Source of the DNA: Bacteroidales bacterium M2
GTDB taxonomy: Bacteria > Bacteroidota > Bacteroidia > Bacteroidales > Muribaculaceae
Reading direction: 5' to 3'
Length of the DNA: 51,215 bases
Assembly (NCBI GenBank): GCA_001689415.1
Contig: LUJM01000086.1
Location: forward strand, 1 to 51,215
Both the position numbers and the translations under genes were made by a program. Shown here one piece after another: positions 41,831 to 49,993 of the stretch (position 1 is its first letter; every line of letters starts with the position of its first letter). Below the pieces are notes generated by a model. The model did no database searches. It saw only the letters and a list, made by a program, of their open reading frames with translations, and was not told the DNA's origin.

Positions 41831-42040
41831 GTATTTTTGCACTCTCAATTAATAAAAACTAAAGTTCCTATCTTTTATAGCACTTTACGATAGCGGCTGA
41901 TAACTTGTTATGTCGTTGATACGCTGTCGCTTGTAGCAATGTATTTTGCTTTTCCGGGAGGATGAATTTCAAAATCTTGGATAATCAAACTACAATTACC
42001 GGTTTGCAGGTTGTAACTTGCAGAACTTAATTTAAAGAAA
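41811..42040 (+). promoter_or_regulatory. lysC promoter and 200-base leader
   Basis: TTG (41811-41813), an 18-base spacer and TATTTTTG (41832-41839) form a promoter. The transcript would carry a leader of about 195 bases. It contains a possible small hairpin (GCAGGTT/AACTTGC near 42006-42021) but no lysine riboswitch hallmark or leader peptide that I can recognise. Such length may mean post-transcriptional control, but nothing definite is seen. Confidence 0.4.
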
Positions 42041-43360
42041 ATGAAAGTACTTAAGTTTGGCGGAACGTCGGTGGGTACGGCGAAACGCATCGAGCATGTG
42101 GCTGATTTGATCACTGCCTCCTTGGACCGAAATATTGTTGTGCTGTCGGCAATGTCGGGCACGACAAACAGCCTTGTGGAGATTTCTGAGTATCTTTACA
42201 AAGGCAATGTTCCCGGGGCGCAGGAGACTATCAACGCCCTCGAAAGCAAGTATGTGGCTACTCTGTCGGAGATTTTTCCTGACAGTGCCAACCGTGATAA
42301 GGCTGCGGCAGCTGTAGGTCGTAGTTTTGCGCTGTTGCGTTCGTACTGCGGGGCTCCGCTTTCGCTCGCCGGCGAAAAAGAAATCCTTGCTCAGGGCGAG
42401 CTGATGTCTACGGCCATAATGCAGAACCTGCTCCTGAGCCGTGGTATAAAGTCGGTGCTGTTGCCCGCGCTCGATTACATGCGGACGCTCGACAACGGCG
42501 AGCCCGACATGACCCATATTGCATCGCATCTGCGCAGACTTATCGAACTTGACCCCGAGGCTCAGATTTTTATCACACAGGGTTATATATGCCGCAACGA
42601 CCATGGAGGTATCGACAACCTCAAGCGTGGCGGCAGCGACTACACTGCCTCGATTATCGGTGCGGTCCTCGAGGCCGACGAGATTCAGATATGGACTGAT
42701 ATCGACGGCATGCACAACAACGACCCCCGGTATGTAGAGGGTACGAGCCCGGTGCGTCAGCTCCACTTCGAAGAAGCTGCCGAGCTGGCATATTTCGGTG
42801 CAAAGATTCTGCACCCCTCGTGTGTGTTGCCCGCCAAGCTCCACAACATCCCTGTACGTCTCCTCAACACTATGGACCCGCAGGCGCCGGGCACTGTGAT
42901 ATACAACTCGGCACCCGACGGAGCTATAAAAGCTATCGCTGCAAAAGACGGCATAACGGCAATCAAGATAAAATCAGGCCGTATGTTGCTGGCTTATGGT
43001 TTCTTGCACAAGGTATTCGAGACCTTCGAGAAGCATCGCACCAGCATTGATATGATGGCCACATCGGAGGTCGGCGTGTCGGTAACAGTCGATGATGATT
43101 CGCGCCTTGCCGCCATTGTCGACGACCTCAAGCATTTCGGCACAGTCACGGTAGACAAAGACATGGTGATAATTTGCGTCGTGGGCGACCTTGAGTGGCA
43201 CAACTGCGGCTTCCAAGCCCGTGTGCTCGAGGCTCTTGCCGATACCCCGGTAAGGATGATATCTTACGGCGGCTCGAACTACAATATCTCGGTGCTTGTG
43301 CGTGCCTGCGATAAAATTGCAGTGCTCAAGGCCTTGAGCAACAAACTGTTTAATAACTAA
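42041..43360 (+). CDS. lysC: Aspartate kinase
   Basis: LysC phosphorylates aspartate, the entry step to Lys, Thr, Met and diaminopimelate synthesis. The 439-residue single-function enzyme (not fused to homoserine dehydrogenase) begins MKVLKFGGTSVGTAKRIEHV, where KFGGTS is the ATP-binding signature. TRGGSDYTA-type GGSDYTASIIGAVL (about 205-218) follows. C-terminal ACT regions (KDGITAIKIKSGRML about 306-320, then VGVSVTVDDDSRL) should bind feedback amino acids. It is monocistronic, followed by a hairpin/T-tract terminator. Confidence 0.96.
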   Translation: MKVLKFGGTSVGTAKRIEHVADLITASLDRNIVVLSAMSGTTNSLVEISEYLYKGNVPGAQETINALESKYVATLSEIFPDSANRDKAAAAVGRSFALLRSYCGAPLSLAGEKEILAQGELMSTAIMQNLLLSRGIKSVLLPALDYMRTLDNGEPDMTHIASHLRRLIELDPEAQIFITQGYICRNDHGGIDNLKRGGSDYTASIIGAVLEADEIQIWTDIDGMHNNDPRYVEGTSPVRQLHFEEAAELAYFGAKILHPSCVLPAKLHNIPVRLLNTMDPQAPGTVIYNSAPDGAIKAIAAKDGITAIKIKSGRMLLAYGFLHKVFETFEKHRTSIDMMATSEVGVSVTVDDDSRLAAIVDDLKHFGTVTVDKDMVIICVVGDLEWHNCGFQARVLEALADTPVRMISYGGSNYNISVLVRACDKIAVLKALSNKLFNN

Positions 43361-43368
43361 AAATTACA

Positions 43369-43428
43369 GCCGGGCGGCATATCTGATTGAAAAATCAGAG
43401 AATGCTGTCGGCACACGGTATTTTTTTT
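43369..43428 (+). terminator. Probable terminator after lysC
   Basis: A long imperfect hairpin runs 43369-43412: outer GCCG...CGGC and GCAT...ATGC pairs, then TCTGATT (43382-43388) with AATCAGA (43393-43399) closed by a GAAA tetraloop. A T8 tract follows at 43421-43428 and overlaps the next promoter. Confidence 0.5.
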
Positions 43429-43457
43429 GGCTAAACGCTAAAAAAAATGTAACTTTG
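43426..43457 (+). promoter_or_regulatory. Full consensus promoter of the DUF3127-proS transcript
   Basis: TTTG (43426-43429), a 20-base spacer and TAACTTTG (43450-43457) match the -33/-7 consensus. The ATG is 29 bases downstream. Confidence 0.75.
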
Positions 43458-43485
43458 CCAAAACAAACAATAAGAATAAAAATAG

Positions 43486-43875
43486 ATGGAAATTAAAGGC
43501 ACAATAGTGCAAGTATTGCCCCCTCAGTCGGGTGTGTCGAAAGCCGGCAATGCTTGGAAAAAACAAGAATATATCCTTGAGAACAACGAGGGTCAGTTCC
43601 CCCGCAAGATATGCTTTACCTGCTTCGGTCAGGCTGCAGATACAATACAACTGCAGGTGGGCCAGCGTATTATCGCGTCGTTCGATGTAGAGTCGCGCGA
43701 GTACAACGGCCGTTGGTTTACCGAAGCTCGTATGTGGCGTGCCGTGCCTGATGAAACCCCGGTTGGCGGATATCAGCAGCCCGTAGCCGCAGCGCCTGTG
43801 GCACCTGCCGGAGCTCCCGTACCTCCTCCCCCCGCAATGACTACAAACGGAGCTGAAGACGAATTTCCTTTCTAA
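43486..43875 (+). CDS. DUF3127 protein with SSB-like acidic C-terminal tail
   Basis: This 129-residue Bacteroidetes-type protein has a DUF3127 domain (about 1-85), probably an OB fold, with FPRKICFTCFGQAADTIQ and IIASFDVESREYNGRWFTEARMWR. The last shape resembles the core of single-strand DNA-binding proteins (a GRWFTE..R/W strand). A Pro/Ala-rich linker (about 92-118) leads to the acidic-hydrophobic end EDEFPF, strikingly like the DDDIPF tail by which SSB recruits partners. The DNA-binding role is inference. It lies 61 bases before proS and shares its promoter. Confidence 0.85.
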   Translation: MEIKGTIVQVLPPQSGVSKAGNAWKKQEYILENNEGQFPRKICFTCFGQAADTIQLQVGQRIIASFDVESREYNGRWFTEARMWRAVPDETPVGGYQQPVAAAPVAPAGAPVPPPPAMTTNGAEDEFPF

Positions 43876-43936
43876 GATTTAAGATTGCCCGGCGTGGTGC
43901 TTACCGGCTGCCTTGGGCAAGTTAGTATAATGCTTT

Positions 43937-45418
43937 ATGGCAATAGAACTTAAAAATCTCACAAAACGCCAGGAAAACTACTCGCAGTGGTACAACGAGC
44001 TTGTAGTAAAGGCGGATCTGGCCGAGCAGTCGGCTGTGCGTGGCTGTATGGTTATCAAGCCTTACGGTTATGCCATTTGGGAGAAGATGCAGCAGACACT
44101 CGACCGTATGTTCAAAGAGACCGGTGTGCAGAACGCTTACTTCCCCCTGCTGATACCCAAATCATTCCTTTGCCGCGAGGCCGAGCACGTAGAGGGCTTC
44201 GCTAAAGAATGTGCGGTTGTAACACACTATCGTCTTAAAAACGACCCCAACGGCACCGGTGTCATTGTAGACCCCGAGGCTCGATTGGAGGAAGAACTGA
44301 TTGTACGCCCGACCTCTGAGACTATTATCTGGGGTACATATAAGAACTGGATTCACAGCTGGCGCGACCTGCCTATCCTGGTTAACCAGTGGGCCAACGT
44401 TATGCGCTGGGAGATGCGTACACGTATGTTCCTTCGTACCAGTGAATTCCTGTGGCAGGAAGGCCATTGCGCCCACGCTACTGCCGAAGAGAGCCAGGAA
44501 CGCACAGTGCAGATGATCAAACTCTACGCAGAGTTTGCCGAGAAGTATATGGCCGTTCCCGTAAAAATCGGTGTCAAGACCGCCAACGAGCGATTCGCCG
44601 GTGCACTCAACACATATACAATCGAGGCCATGATGCAGGACGGTAAAGCCTTGCAGGCCGGTACATCGCACAACCTCGGCCAGAATTTCGCCAAGGCATT
44701 CGATGTAACATTTGCCAACAAGGACAACCAGCCCGAGCTCGTATGGGCCAACTCGTGGGGCGTATCGACACGTCTTATGGGTGCGCTCATTATGACTCAC
44801 TCCGACGACAACGGCCTTGTGCTGCCTCCGCACCTTGCGCCTATCCAGGTTGTAATCGTTCCTATCTACAAGAACGCCGAGCAGCTTGCCGCAATCACCG
44901 AACACGTGTTGCCTATCCTGGAGCGCTTCAAGGAACTTGGTATCTCTGTTAAGTACGATGATGCCGACAACAAACGCCCTGGCTTCAAGTTTGCAGACTA
45001 CGAGCTCAAGGGTGTACCTGTGCGCCTCGTAATCGGTGCCCGCGACGTAGAGGCCGGCACAGTAGAGGTGATGCGCCGCGACACACTCGAGAAGCACTCT
45101 GCTCCCCTTGCCGGTATTGCCGACTACGTTAATACCCTTCTTGAAGAAATACAGCAGAATATCTTTGCGAAGGCAGTGGCCATGCGTGACCAGAAGACAT
45201 ATATCTGCGACAGCTATGATGAGTTCAAGGAGCGTATCGAAGACGGTGGCTTCTTCCTTTGCCATTGGGACGGAACCCCCGAAACAGAGGAGCGAATCAA
45301 GGCCGAGACCAAGGCTACAATCCGCTGCATACCTCTCGACGGCGACGACACGCCCGGCACCTGTATGGTAACAGGCAAGCCGTCGGCACGCCGTGTGATT
45401 ATCGCCCGCAGCTATTGA
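43937..45418 (+). CDS. proS: Proline--tRNA ligase (class-III, eukaryote/archaeal-like type)
   Basis: This class II synthetase charges tRNA-Pro. It is 493 residues long, the short type without the bacterial editing insertion. Motif 2 lies in VMRWEMRTRMFLRTSEFLWQEGHCAHATAEE (about 154-184). RPTSETIIWGTYKNW precedes it, and motif 3 is THSDDNGLVLPPHLAPIQVV. The C terminus contains the zinc-binding-like C-terminal part ending with RRVIIARSY. It is followed by a strong terminator. Confidence 0.97.
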   Translation: MAIELKNLTKRQENYSQWYNELVVKADLAEQSAVRGCMVIKPYGYAIWEKMQQTLDRMFKETGVQNAYFPLLIPKSFLCREAEHVEGFAKECAVVTHYRLKNDPNGTGVIVDPEARLEEELIVRPTSETIIWGTYKNWIHSWRDLPILVNQWANVMRWEMRTRMFLRTSEFLWQEGHCAHATAEESQERTVQMIKLYAEFAEKYMAVPVKIGVKTANERFAGALNTYTIEAMMQDGKALQAGTSHNLGQNFAKAFDVTFANKDNQPELVWANSWGVSTRLMGALIMTHSDDNGLVLPPHLAPIQVVIVPIYKNAEQLAAITEHVLPILERFKELGISVKYDDADNKRPGFKFADYELKGVPVRLVIGARDVEAGTVEVMRRDTLEKHSAPLAGIADYVNTLLEEIQQNIFAKAVAMRDQKTYICDSYDEFKERIEDGGFFLCHWDGTPETEERIKAETKATIRCIPLDGDDTPGTCMVTGKPSARRVIIARSY

Positions 45419-45455
45419 TCAACAAACTGCCCGCCAAAGGCAGTAAGAAAATAGG

Positions 45456-45496
45456 AATACCTCGGAGGATGCAAGGTCGCTCCGAGGTATTTTTTT
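45456..45496 (+). terminator. Rho-independent terminator of proS
   Basis: AATACCTCGGAG (45456-45467) pairs perfectly with CTCCGAGGTATT (45480-45491), 12 bp with a 12-base loop, followed at once by a T tract. Confidence 0.92.
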
Positions 45497-45525
45497 GTAT
45501 TTAGGATATTTTCGTGGAAAAATTG

Positions 45526-45533
45526 TATCTTTG
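45526..45533 (+). promoter_or_regulatory. Promoter -7 box of yraN-like/pepP/carbonic anhydrase operon
   Basis: TATCTTTG fits TAnnTTTG and lies 25 bases before the ATG of the YraN-like gene. No good -33 TTTG is seen. Confidence 0.5.
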
Positions 45534-45558
45534 CAATCGGTAACAATGAATTAAAAAT

Positions 45559-45930
45559 ATGGCACGTCATAACGAGACCGGTCATTGGGGCGAAGACCTT
45601 GCGGCAGACTACCTCACCGAGCAGGGCTTTGCCATTGTGGAGCGCAACTGGCATCACCACCAGTACGAAATCGATATCATCGCCATGCGCGACGATGTGC
45701 TCGTTGTGGCCGAAGTGAAGACCAGGTCGGACAAGGACGAAGACCCGCTCGAAGCCGTTGACCGCAAGAAGATACTCAATATGGTCAGGTCAGCCGAGGC
45801 TTATGTAAAAATGAAAGAGTTGCCTCACCAGGTTCGTTTCGACCTCTTTGCGATAGCCGGTAAGGCTGACGACTATACATTCGAGCATGTGCCTGATGCA
45901 TTTTACCCACCATTGAAAACTTATAATTAA
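45559..45930 (+). CDS. YraN family (UPF0102) endonuclease-fold protein
   Basis: The 123-residue UPF0102 protein has GHWGEDLAADYLTEQGFAIVERNW (about 7-30), the Asp of YEIDIIAMRD (about 36-45) and LVVAEVKTRSD (about 47-57). Together these form the D...E-x-K core of restriction-endonuclease-like folds, and VRFDLFAIAG follows. Biochemical function is unproven; Holliday-junction or DNA-repair nucleases are the nearest structural relatives. It lies 33 bases before the aminopeptidase gene. Confidence 0.92.
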   Translation: MARHNETGHWGEDLAADYLTEQGFAIVERNWHHHQYEIDIIAMRDDVLVVAEVKTRSDKDEDPLEAVDRKKILNMVRSAEAYVKMKELPHQVRFDLFAIAGKADDYTFEHVPDAFYPPLKTYN

Positions 45931-45963
45931 AGCAGAGCTTGCGAAACATAAACAACTGACAAT

Positions 45964-47748
45964 ATGAATATATATACCGAGCGCCTTACAGCTTTACGCG
46001 CAGAAATGAAAGCTGCCGGTGTGGATGCGGTTATAATACCGCAGGCCGATCCGCACCTTGGAGAGTATCTGGCTTCGCACTGGCAGGTGCGCCGTTGGCT
46101 CAGCGGATTCTCCGGTTCGGCCGGCGACCTTGTTGTTACAGCCGACAAGGCCGCGCTTTGGACCGACTCGCGTTATTTCATACAGGCTGCCGAACAGCTT
46201 GAGGGTAGCGGGGTGGAACTGATGAAGGACGGCCTTGCCGAAACACCCTCGATAGGGCAGTGGCTCTTGTCGCAGCTCCCCAAACGCTCTACGGTAGGTC
46301 TCGACGGTATGTTGTTTACCCTCCCTCGTATCAAGACATTGTTCGACGAGTTGCTGAAAAAAGACATATACCTCAAGACCGACTTTGATGTAATCGACCG
46401 CCTGTGGACCGATCGCCCCGCGCTGCCCGACGGAAAAATCTTTGTACACGACGAGAAGTATGCCGGAGAAAGTGCGTCGAGCAAATTGGCGAAGATAAGC
46501 GAAGAAGCCCGCGAGTGCGGTGCTGATGCGGTGCTGATGACTGCACTTGATGAGATAGCATGGACACTCAATATCCGCTGCAACGATGTGAAGCATACAC
46601 CTGTTGCAACGTCATATCTCTATATCCGCGACGGTAAGGGTATACTCTTTATCGACCCGGCTAAACTGACCCATGAGACCACGGCATATCTTGCCTCGCA
46701 AGGTGTTGTTACCGAGGCTTACGATGCGATAAAGAACTTCCTAAGGAATGTTAAGCACAGTGAATTAGTACTTGTTGATATCAACTCCATTTCGGTTGCA
46801 CTCTACGATATTCTTGTTAATAACCGCCTTGTAAAGAGCCCTACAACAGCCGCACGCCTGAAGTCGGTAAAGAATCCTGCTCAGATCGCCGGAGTGCAAG
46901 CCGCTATGGTTCGCGACGGCGCCGCGCTTGTAAGAGCATTTATGGAGCTTGAAAAGCGCCTTGCCGAAGGTGTAGAGACCACCGAGCTCGATGTTGCCGA
47001 CCTGTTGCATAAATACCGCAGCCAGGGCGAGAACTATTTCGATGAATCGTTCGGCACTATCGCCGGTTACGGTCCTCACGGCGCAATAGTTCACTACGAG
47101 GCTACAGAGGAGTCTAAATCCACACTTCGCCGCGAAGGTCTGTTGCTTGTAGACTCCGGCGCCCAGTATCTCGACGGCACTACCGATATCACCCGCACGG
47201 TCTGCCTCGGCACTCCTACCGCCGACGAGCGCCGCGATTTCACGCTCGTGATGAAAGGCCATATCGCCCTTGCCTCCTCGGTATTCCTCGAAGGTACACG
47301 AGGCGCCCAACTCAATGTGCTTGCCGAACAATATCTGTGGAAGAACGGCCTGACCTACCTCCACGGTACCGGCCACGGTGTAGGTTTCTTCCTGAGCGTT
47401 CACGAAGGCCCTCACAGCATACGCCTCAACTGGGTAGATGCGCCTCTGCTCCCCGGCAGTATAACATCCGACGAGCCCGGCCTGTACCGTGAGGGCGTGC
47501 ATGGCATCCGCTGCGAAAACCTCGTGCTTTGCAAGGAATGCATGACTACCGAATTTGGCCGATTCCTTGGCTTTGAGGTTCTGACACTTTTCCCATTTGA
47601 CCGCAACTTGTTTGACACATCGATTATGAGTGCGGAAGAAATCGAATGGGTCAACAATTACCATGCGACCGTGCGCGAGCGCCTGATGCCCGCCCTTGCA
47701 ACAGATGCCGAGCGTCAGTGGCTTACCGAACGCACAGCCGCAATTTGA
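45964..47748 (+). CDS. pepP: Xaa-Pro aminopeptidase (M24B)
   Basis: The 594-residue enzyme removes N-terminal residues before proline. It has the large APP1-type architecture: two creatinase-like N-terminal domains (about 1-310), then the pita-bread metal domain. Metal ligands are seen in LLVDSGAQYLDGTTDITRT, HGTGHGVGFFLSVHEGP and DEPGLYREGVHGIRCEN. It is cytoplasmic (no signal peptide). The gene symbol follows the E. coli name of the reaction, although the architecture is nearer to APP1. It is followed 22 bases later by the carbonic-anhydrase-like gene. Confidence 0.93.
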   Translation: MNIYTERLTALRAEMKAAGVDAVIIPQADPHLGEYLASHWQVRRWLSGFSGSAGDLVVTADKAALWTDSRYFIQAAEQLEGSGVELMKDGLAETPSIGQWLLSQLPKRSTVGLDGMLFTLPRIKTLFDELLKKDIYLKTDFDVIDRLWTDRPALPDGKIFVHDEKYAGESASSKLAKISEEARECGADAVLMTALDEIAWTLNIRCNDVKHTPVATSYLYIRDGKGILFIDPAKLTHETTAYLASQGVVTEAYDAIKNFLRNVKHSELVLVDINSISVALYDILVNNRLVKSPTTAARLKSVKNPAQIAGVQAAMVRDGAALVRAFMELEKRLAEGVETTELDVADLLHKYRSQGENYFDESFGTIAGYGPHGAIVHYEATEESKSTLRREGLLLVDSGAQYLDGTTDITRTVCLGTPTADERRDFTLVMKGHIALASSVFLEGTRGAQLNVLAEQYLWKNGLTYLHGTGHGVGFFLSVHEGPHSIRLNWVDAPLLPGSITSDEPGLYREGVHGIRCENLVLCKECMTTEFGRFLGFEVLTLFPFDRNLFDTSIMSAEEIEWVNNYHATVRERLMPALATDAERQWLTERTAAI

Positions 47749-47770
47749 GAATATATTTAAGCAAAAACAA

Positions 47771-48286
47771 ATGGCACTTATAATACCATTGCGGGGTTTT
47801 ACCCCGAAGATCGGCGAGGAATGTTTCCTTGCCGAAAACGCCACCATAATCGGCGATGTCACCATGGGCGACGGCTGTAGCGTATGGTTCAATACCGTTC
47901 TCCGTGGCGACGTGAATACCATTACAATTGGTAACAGAGTCAATATTCAGGACGGCTCTGTGCTCCATACCTTGTACCAGAAGTCAACAATCGAAATCGG
48001 CGACGATGTGTCGATAGGCCACAATGTGACCATTCATGGCGCAAAAATCCGCGACTTCGCCCTCATCGGTATGGGTGCGGTAGTTATGGACGATGCCGAA
48101 GTTGGCGAAGGTGCAATTGTCGCTGCCGGAGCCGTGGTGCTGTCGCGCACAAAAATCGGTCCTAACGAACTATGGGGCGGCGCACCGGCCAAGTTCATCA
48201 AAATGGTCGATCCCGAGCAGGCCAAAGAAATCAATGTGAAGATTGCCCGCAATTACCTGATGTACTCGAAATGGTACTCTGAATAG
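47771..48286 (+). CDS. Gamma-type carbonic anhydrase-like protein
   Basis: The 171-residue left-handed beta-helix (hexapeptide repeat) protein of the gamma-CA/YrdA family has imperfect hexapeptides from ATIIGDVTMGDGCSVWFNTVLRGDV through to GEGAIVAAGAVVL. The metal-site His appear in VLHTLYQ, GHNVTIHGA (two His of the trimeric site), with RGD and Gln at the expected places. The frame opens 25 codons upstream inside pepP, but ATG 47771 begins the conserved part. The substrate is probably HCO3-/CO2, though many family members lack activity. A terminator follows. Confidence 0.92.
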   Translation: MALIIPLRGFTPKIGEECFLAENATIIGDVTMGDGCSVWFNTVLRGDVNTITIGNRVNIQDGSVLHTLYQKSTIEIGDDVSIGHNVTIHGAKIRDFALIGMGAVVMDDAEVGEGAIVAAGAVVLSRTKIGPNELWGGAPAKFIKMVDPEQAKEINVKIARNYLMYSKWYSE

Positions 48287-48305
48287 AGGTAAAGACGATA
48301 AATGC

Positions 48306-48360
48306 CACGCCTGTACGGACGGTTCAAACCATGTTTGTACAGGCGTGTGTATTTATTATT
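48306..48360 (+). terminator. Terminator after the carbonic-anhydrase-like gene
   Basis: CACGCCTGTAC (48306-48316) pairs perfectly with GTACAGGCGTG (48337-48347) around a 20-base loop, followed by T-rich TGTATTTATTATTT. Confidence 0.7.
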
Positions 48361-48467
48361 TATGGATTCGATACACGATGTTGGAGTGCTCCTTGCCAAT
48401 TAAGCGTAGAAAGTTGGTGATAATGTCTAATTATTTGGCATAATTGGTGTATTATTGGTTGTGCGGG

Positions 48468-48498
48468 TTTGATAATTGGTATAATTCTGTTATATTTG
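48468..48498 (+). promoter_or_regulatory. Full consensus promoter of the accessory immunity-like region
   Basis: TTTG (48468-48471), a 19-base spacer and TATATTTG (48491-48498) match the Bacteroidetes promoter. The preceding 48361-48467 contains repeated ATAATTGGT-type segments and no gene. Confidence 0.7.
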
Positions 48499-48520
48499 GG
48501 CAGAACCAAATCTAACAACT

Positions 48521-48706
48521 ATGAAATGTGCGGTGTTTGAGCGAAATATCTCGTTTGTAGGCAAATACAGCGGTTCGATTGCATCAATCAGCGACCAAAT
48601 TGCCTACGGTCTTTCAATGATTAGTTTGTATCAATATGGCAAGACGGGGCGGTTTTTATACCAAGGCTTGGGTGCAGGCAGAAATGAGTATGAAGGACTT
48701 TATTAA
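48521..48706 (+). CDS. Small hypothetical protein or 5' gene remnant
   Basis: The 61-residue open frame lies directly after a consensus promoter and nine bases before the next gene. The translated sequence (GSIASISDQIAYGLSMISL then FLYQGLGAGRNEYEGLY) has no domain or TM segment I recognise. It could be a genuine small protein or the start of a broken gene in the accessory region. Support is position and promoter only. Confidence 0.4.
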   Translation: MKCAVFERNISFVGKYSGSIASISDQIAYGLSMISLYQYGKTGRFLYQGLGAGRNEYEGLY

Positions 48707-48715
48707 TCTGAGCAA

Positions 48716-49231
48716 ATGAAAAAGGCGATAATACTTTTTATAATAATTACGATAACTGTTTTTAATTGCTTCTGCAGCAATACAGAAGCGGAAAAAGACA
48801 GTATTATTAATGTTGAAATGCATGGCGACATCATTCAATCATGCATTATCGACGCTCTAACAAAAGCAGTCAATTCTTATACAGCAGATATCAAGCCTTT
48901 AGAGGAAATATATATAAAAGATAACGACTTGCTTTTATCAGATAAATCTATTGAAGAATTAAACCATTTGCTAAAACGAAAGGTTATTAGACTTAATTTG
49001 TCTCGAGTAAAAGACAATCCACCTCACATACAAAAGCTCTTACGAAAAAGTTGGCTTGTTGCATGGGGTATTTTATTCAATCTTTCTGAAAATAAGATAC
49101 GAGTGAAAATTATACCTTGGGCAACTGATTTGAAAGAGAATGTATTTACATATTGGTATACGGGTAGATATGAGTATGACTGTAATAAAAATCAATGGGT
49201 TTTCGTGACCTTTGAAGAAGGTTGGATTTAA
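48716..49231 (+). CDS. Exported small protein, paralogue 1 of pair A
   Basis: The 171-residue protein has a hydrophobic N terminus (MKKAIILFIIITITVFNC) and a possible lipobox (NCFC, Cys18 or 20). Its C-terminal part (about 120-171) ends with ENVFTYWYTGRYEYDCNKNQW, which resembles the corresponding end of the next protein (YKYTFTLNCSTMNW, same Y-x-Y...C/N...W spacing). It is AT-rich and unrelated to anything I recognise. The position beside RHS debris and SH3-like exported proteins suggests an immunity-type protein. It is separated from the next gene by eight bases, so the two are likely co-transcribed. Confidence 0.65.
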   Translation: MKKAIILFIIITITVFNCFCSNTEAEKDSIINVEMHGDIIQSCIIDALTKAVNSYTADIKPLEEIYIKDNDLLLSDKSIEELNHLLKRKVIRLNLSRVKDNPPHIQKLLRKSWLVAWGILFNLSENKIRVKIIPWATDLKENVFTYWYTGRYEYDCNKNQWVFVTFEEGWI

Positions 49232-49239
49232 AAAACTGA

Positions 49240-49800
49240 ATGATGTTACGAATTTATTTGTTTCTAATATTGTCGATATTAATATGCAGGAGCGCTACGA
49301 GTATTGATTATTACGTTTGGGGCGCACCTATACCAGACAAGGACGGTTATTGGGGAAACGATGGTAGTTTTTTGGATAAAGCGGTTGCAGGATCTCTTGT
49401 TAAGACAATTATGCGTGAAGATTCCTTAGGAATTCCATTTGGCGATAAACGAGAGGTTTTAGTTTGTTTAAATGGCATACCAAAACTTGGTGTAACCTGG
49501 AAAAAAGTGGAAAAGTGCGTGTCACCGTTAATAGTATGGACTATTGATGAGCGAATATGCGATGGATTAACAAAGAAGGAAAAAAGAATATTTGACGGTG
49601 GAATACCGATATATATAGTAAAACTTAATTTGGAGAATAAGCTACTTACCGTAGAAATCATGCCTAAACTTGCGTTCTATAATAAACGAGTCATTATAAC
49701 CGAATTGCAAAGGCGCATCTATAAGTATACTTTTACCCTCAACTGCTCTACAATGAATTGGGAGCCGAGTGGATTGGAGATAAGTTGTCAAAGTGAGTAA
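49240..49800 (+). CDS. Exported small protein, paralogue 2 of pair A
   Basis: The 186-residue protein has a signal peptide (MMLRIYLFLILSILICRSATS). The body contains Cys-flanked KVEKCVSPLIVWTIDERICDGL (about 90-111) and NLENKLLTVEIMPKLAFYN (about 127-145). The latter aligns with NLSENKIRVKIIPWA of the upstream gene, with the same following Y-rich end, so the two are diverged duplicates. Start at ATG 49240 or 49243 (tandem ATGs). The family is not recognised; it is a probable periplasmic immunity-like protein by context. Confidence 0.65.
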   Translation: MMLRIYLFLILSILICRSATSIDYYVWGAPIPDKDGYWGNDGSFLDKAVAGSLVKTIMREDSLGIPFGDKREVLVCLNGIPKLGVTWKKVEKCVSPLIVWTIDERICDGLTKKEKRIFDGGIPIYIVKLNLENKLLTVEIMPKLAFYNKRVIITELQRRIYKYTFTLNCSTMNWEPSGLEISCQSE

Positions 49801-49801
49801 G

Positions 49802-49963
49802 GCATATGTCATCGATGACAATAAGAGTTTGGAGATGAGCCGGGACAACAACAGGCTGTACGAGGTTGAGGATGATGAGATGACGATGACTTTCATACGC
49901 ACCGGCAGCGGCCAAAAGCTTGGCAAGAGATTGGAATGCTTTTCAAAAGCAGATAGGACGTAA
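49802..49963 (+). pseudogene. GC-richer coding remnant
   Basis: This 54-codon open stretch without a convincing start lies between two AT-rich genes (AYVIDDNKSLEMSRDNNRLY, then a VEDDEMTMTFIRTGSG piece) and ends at TAA 49961-49963. It has a higher GC content and codon use like the core genes, so it is a fragment of another gene rather than part of the flanking ones. The parent family is not recognised. It could be a leftover of a polymorphic-toxin gene. Confidence 0.35.
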
Positions 49964-49993
49964 TGGATTTAAGTTTATTTTAACACGTACTCA

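Noticed and set aside
41840..42040. Lysine riboswitch before lysC
   Set aside because: I could not identify the conserved core or multi-helix layout; only one weak hairpin is visible.
44162..45265. 367-codon open frame opposite proS
   Set aside because: Mirror frame of the prolyl-tRNA synthetase; no supporting motif or promoter.
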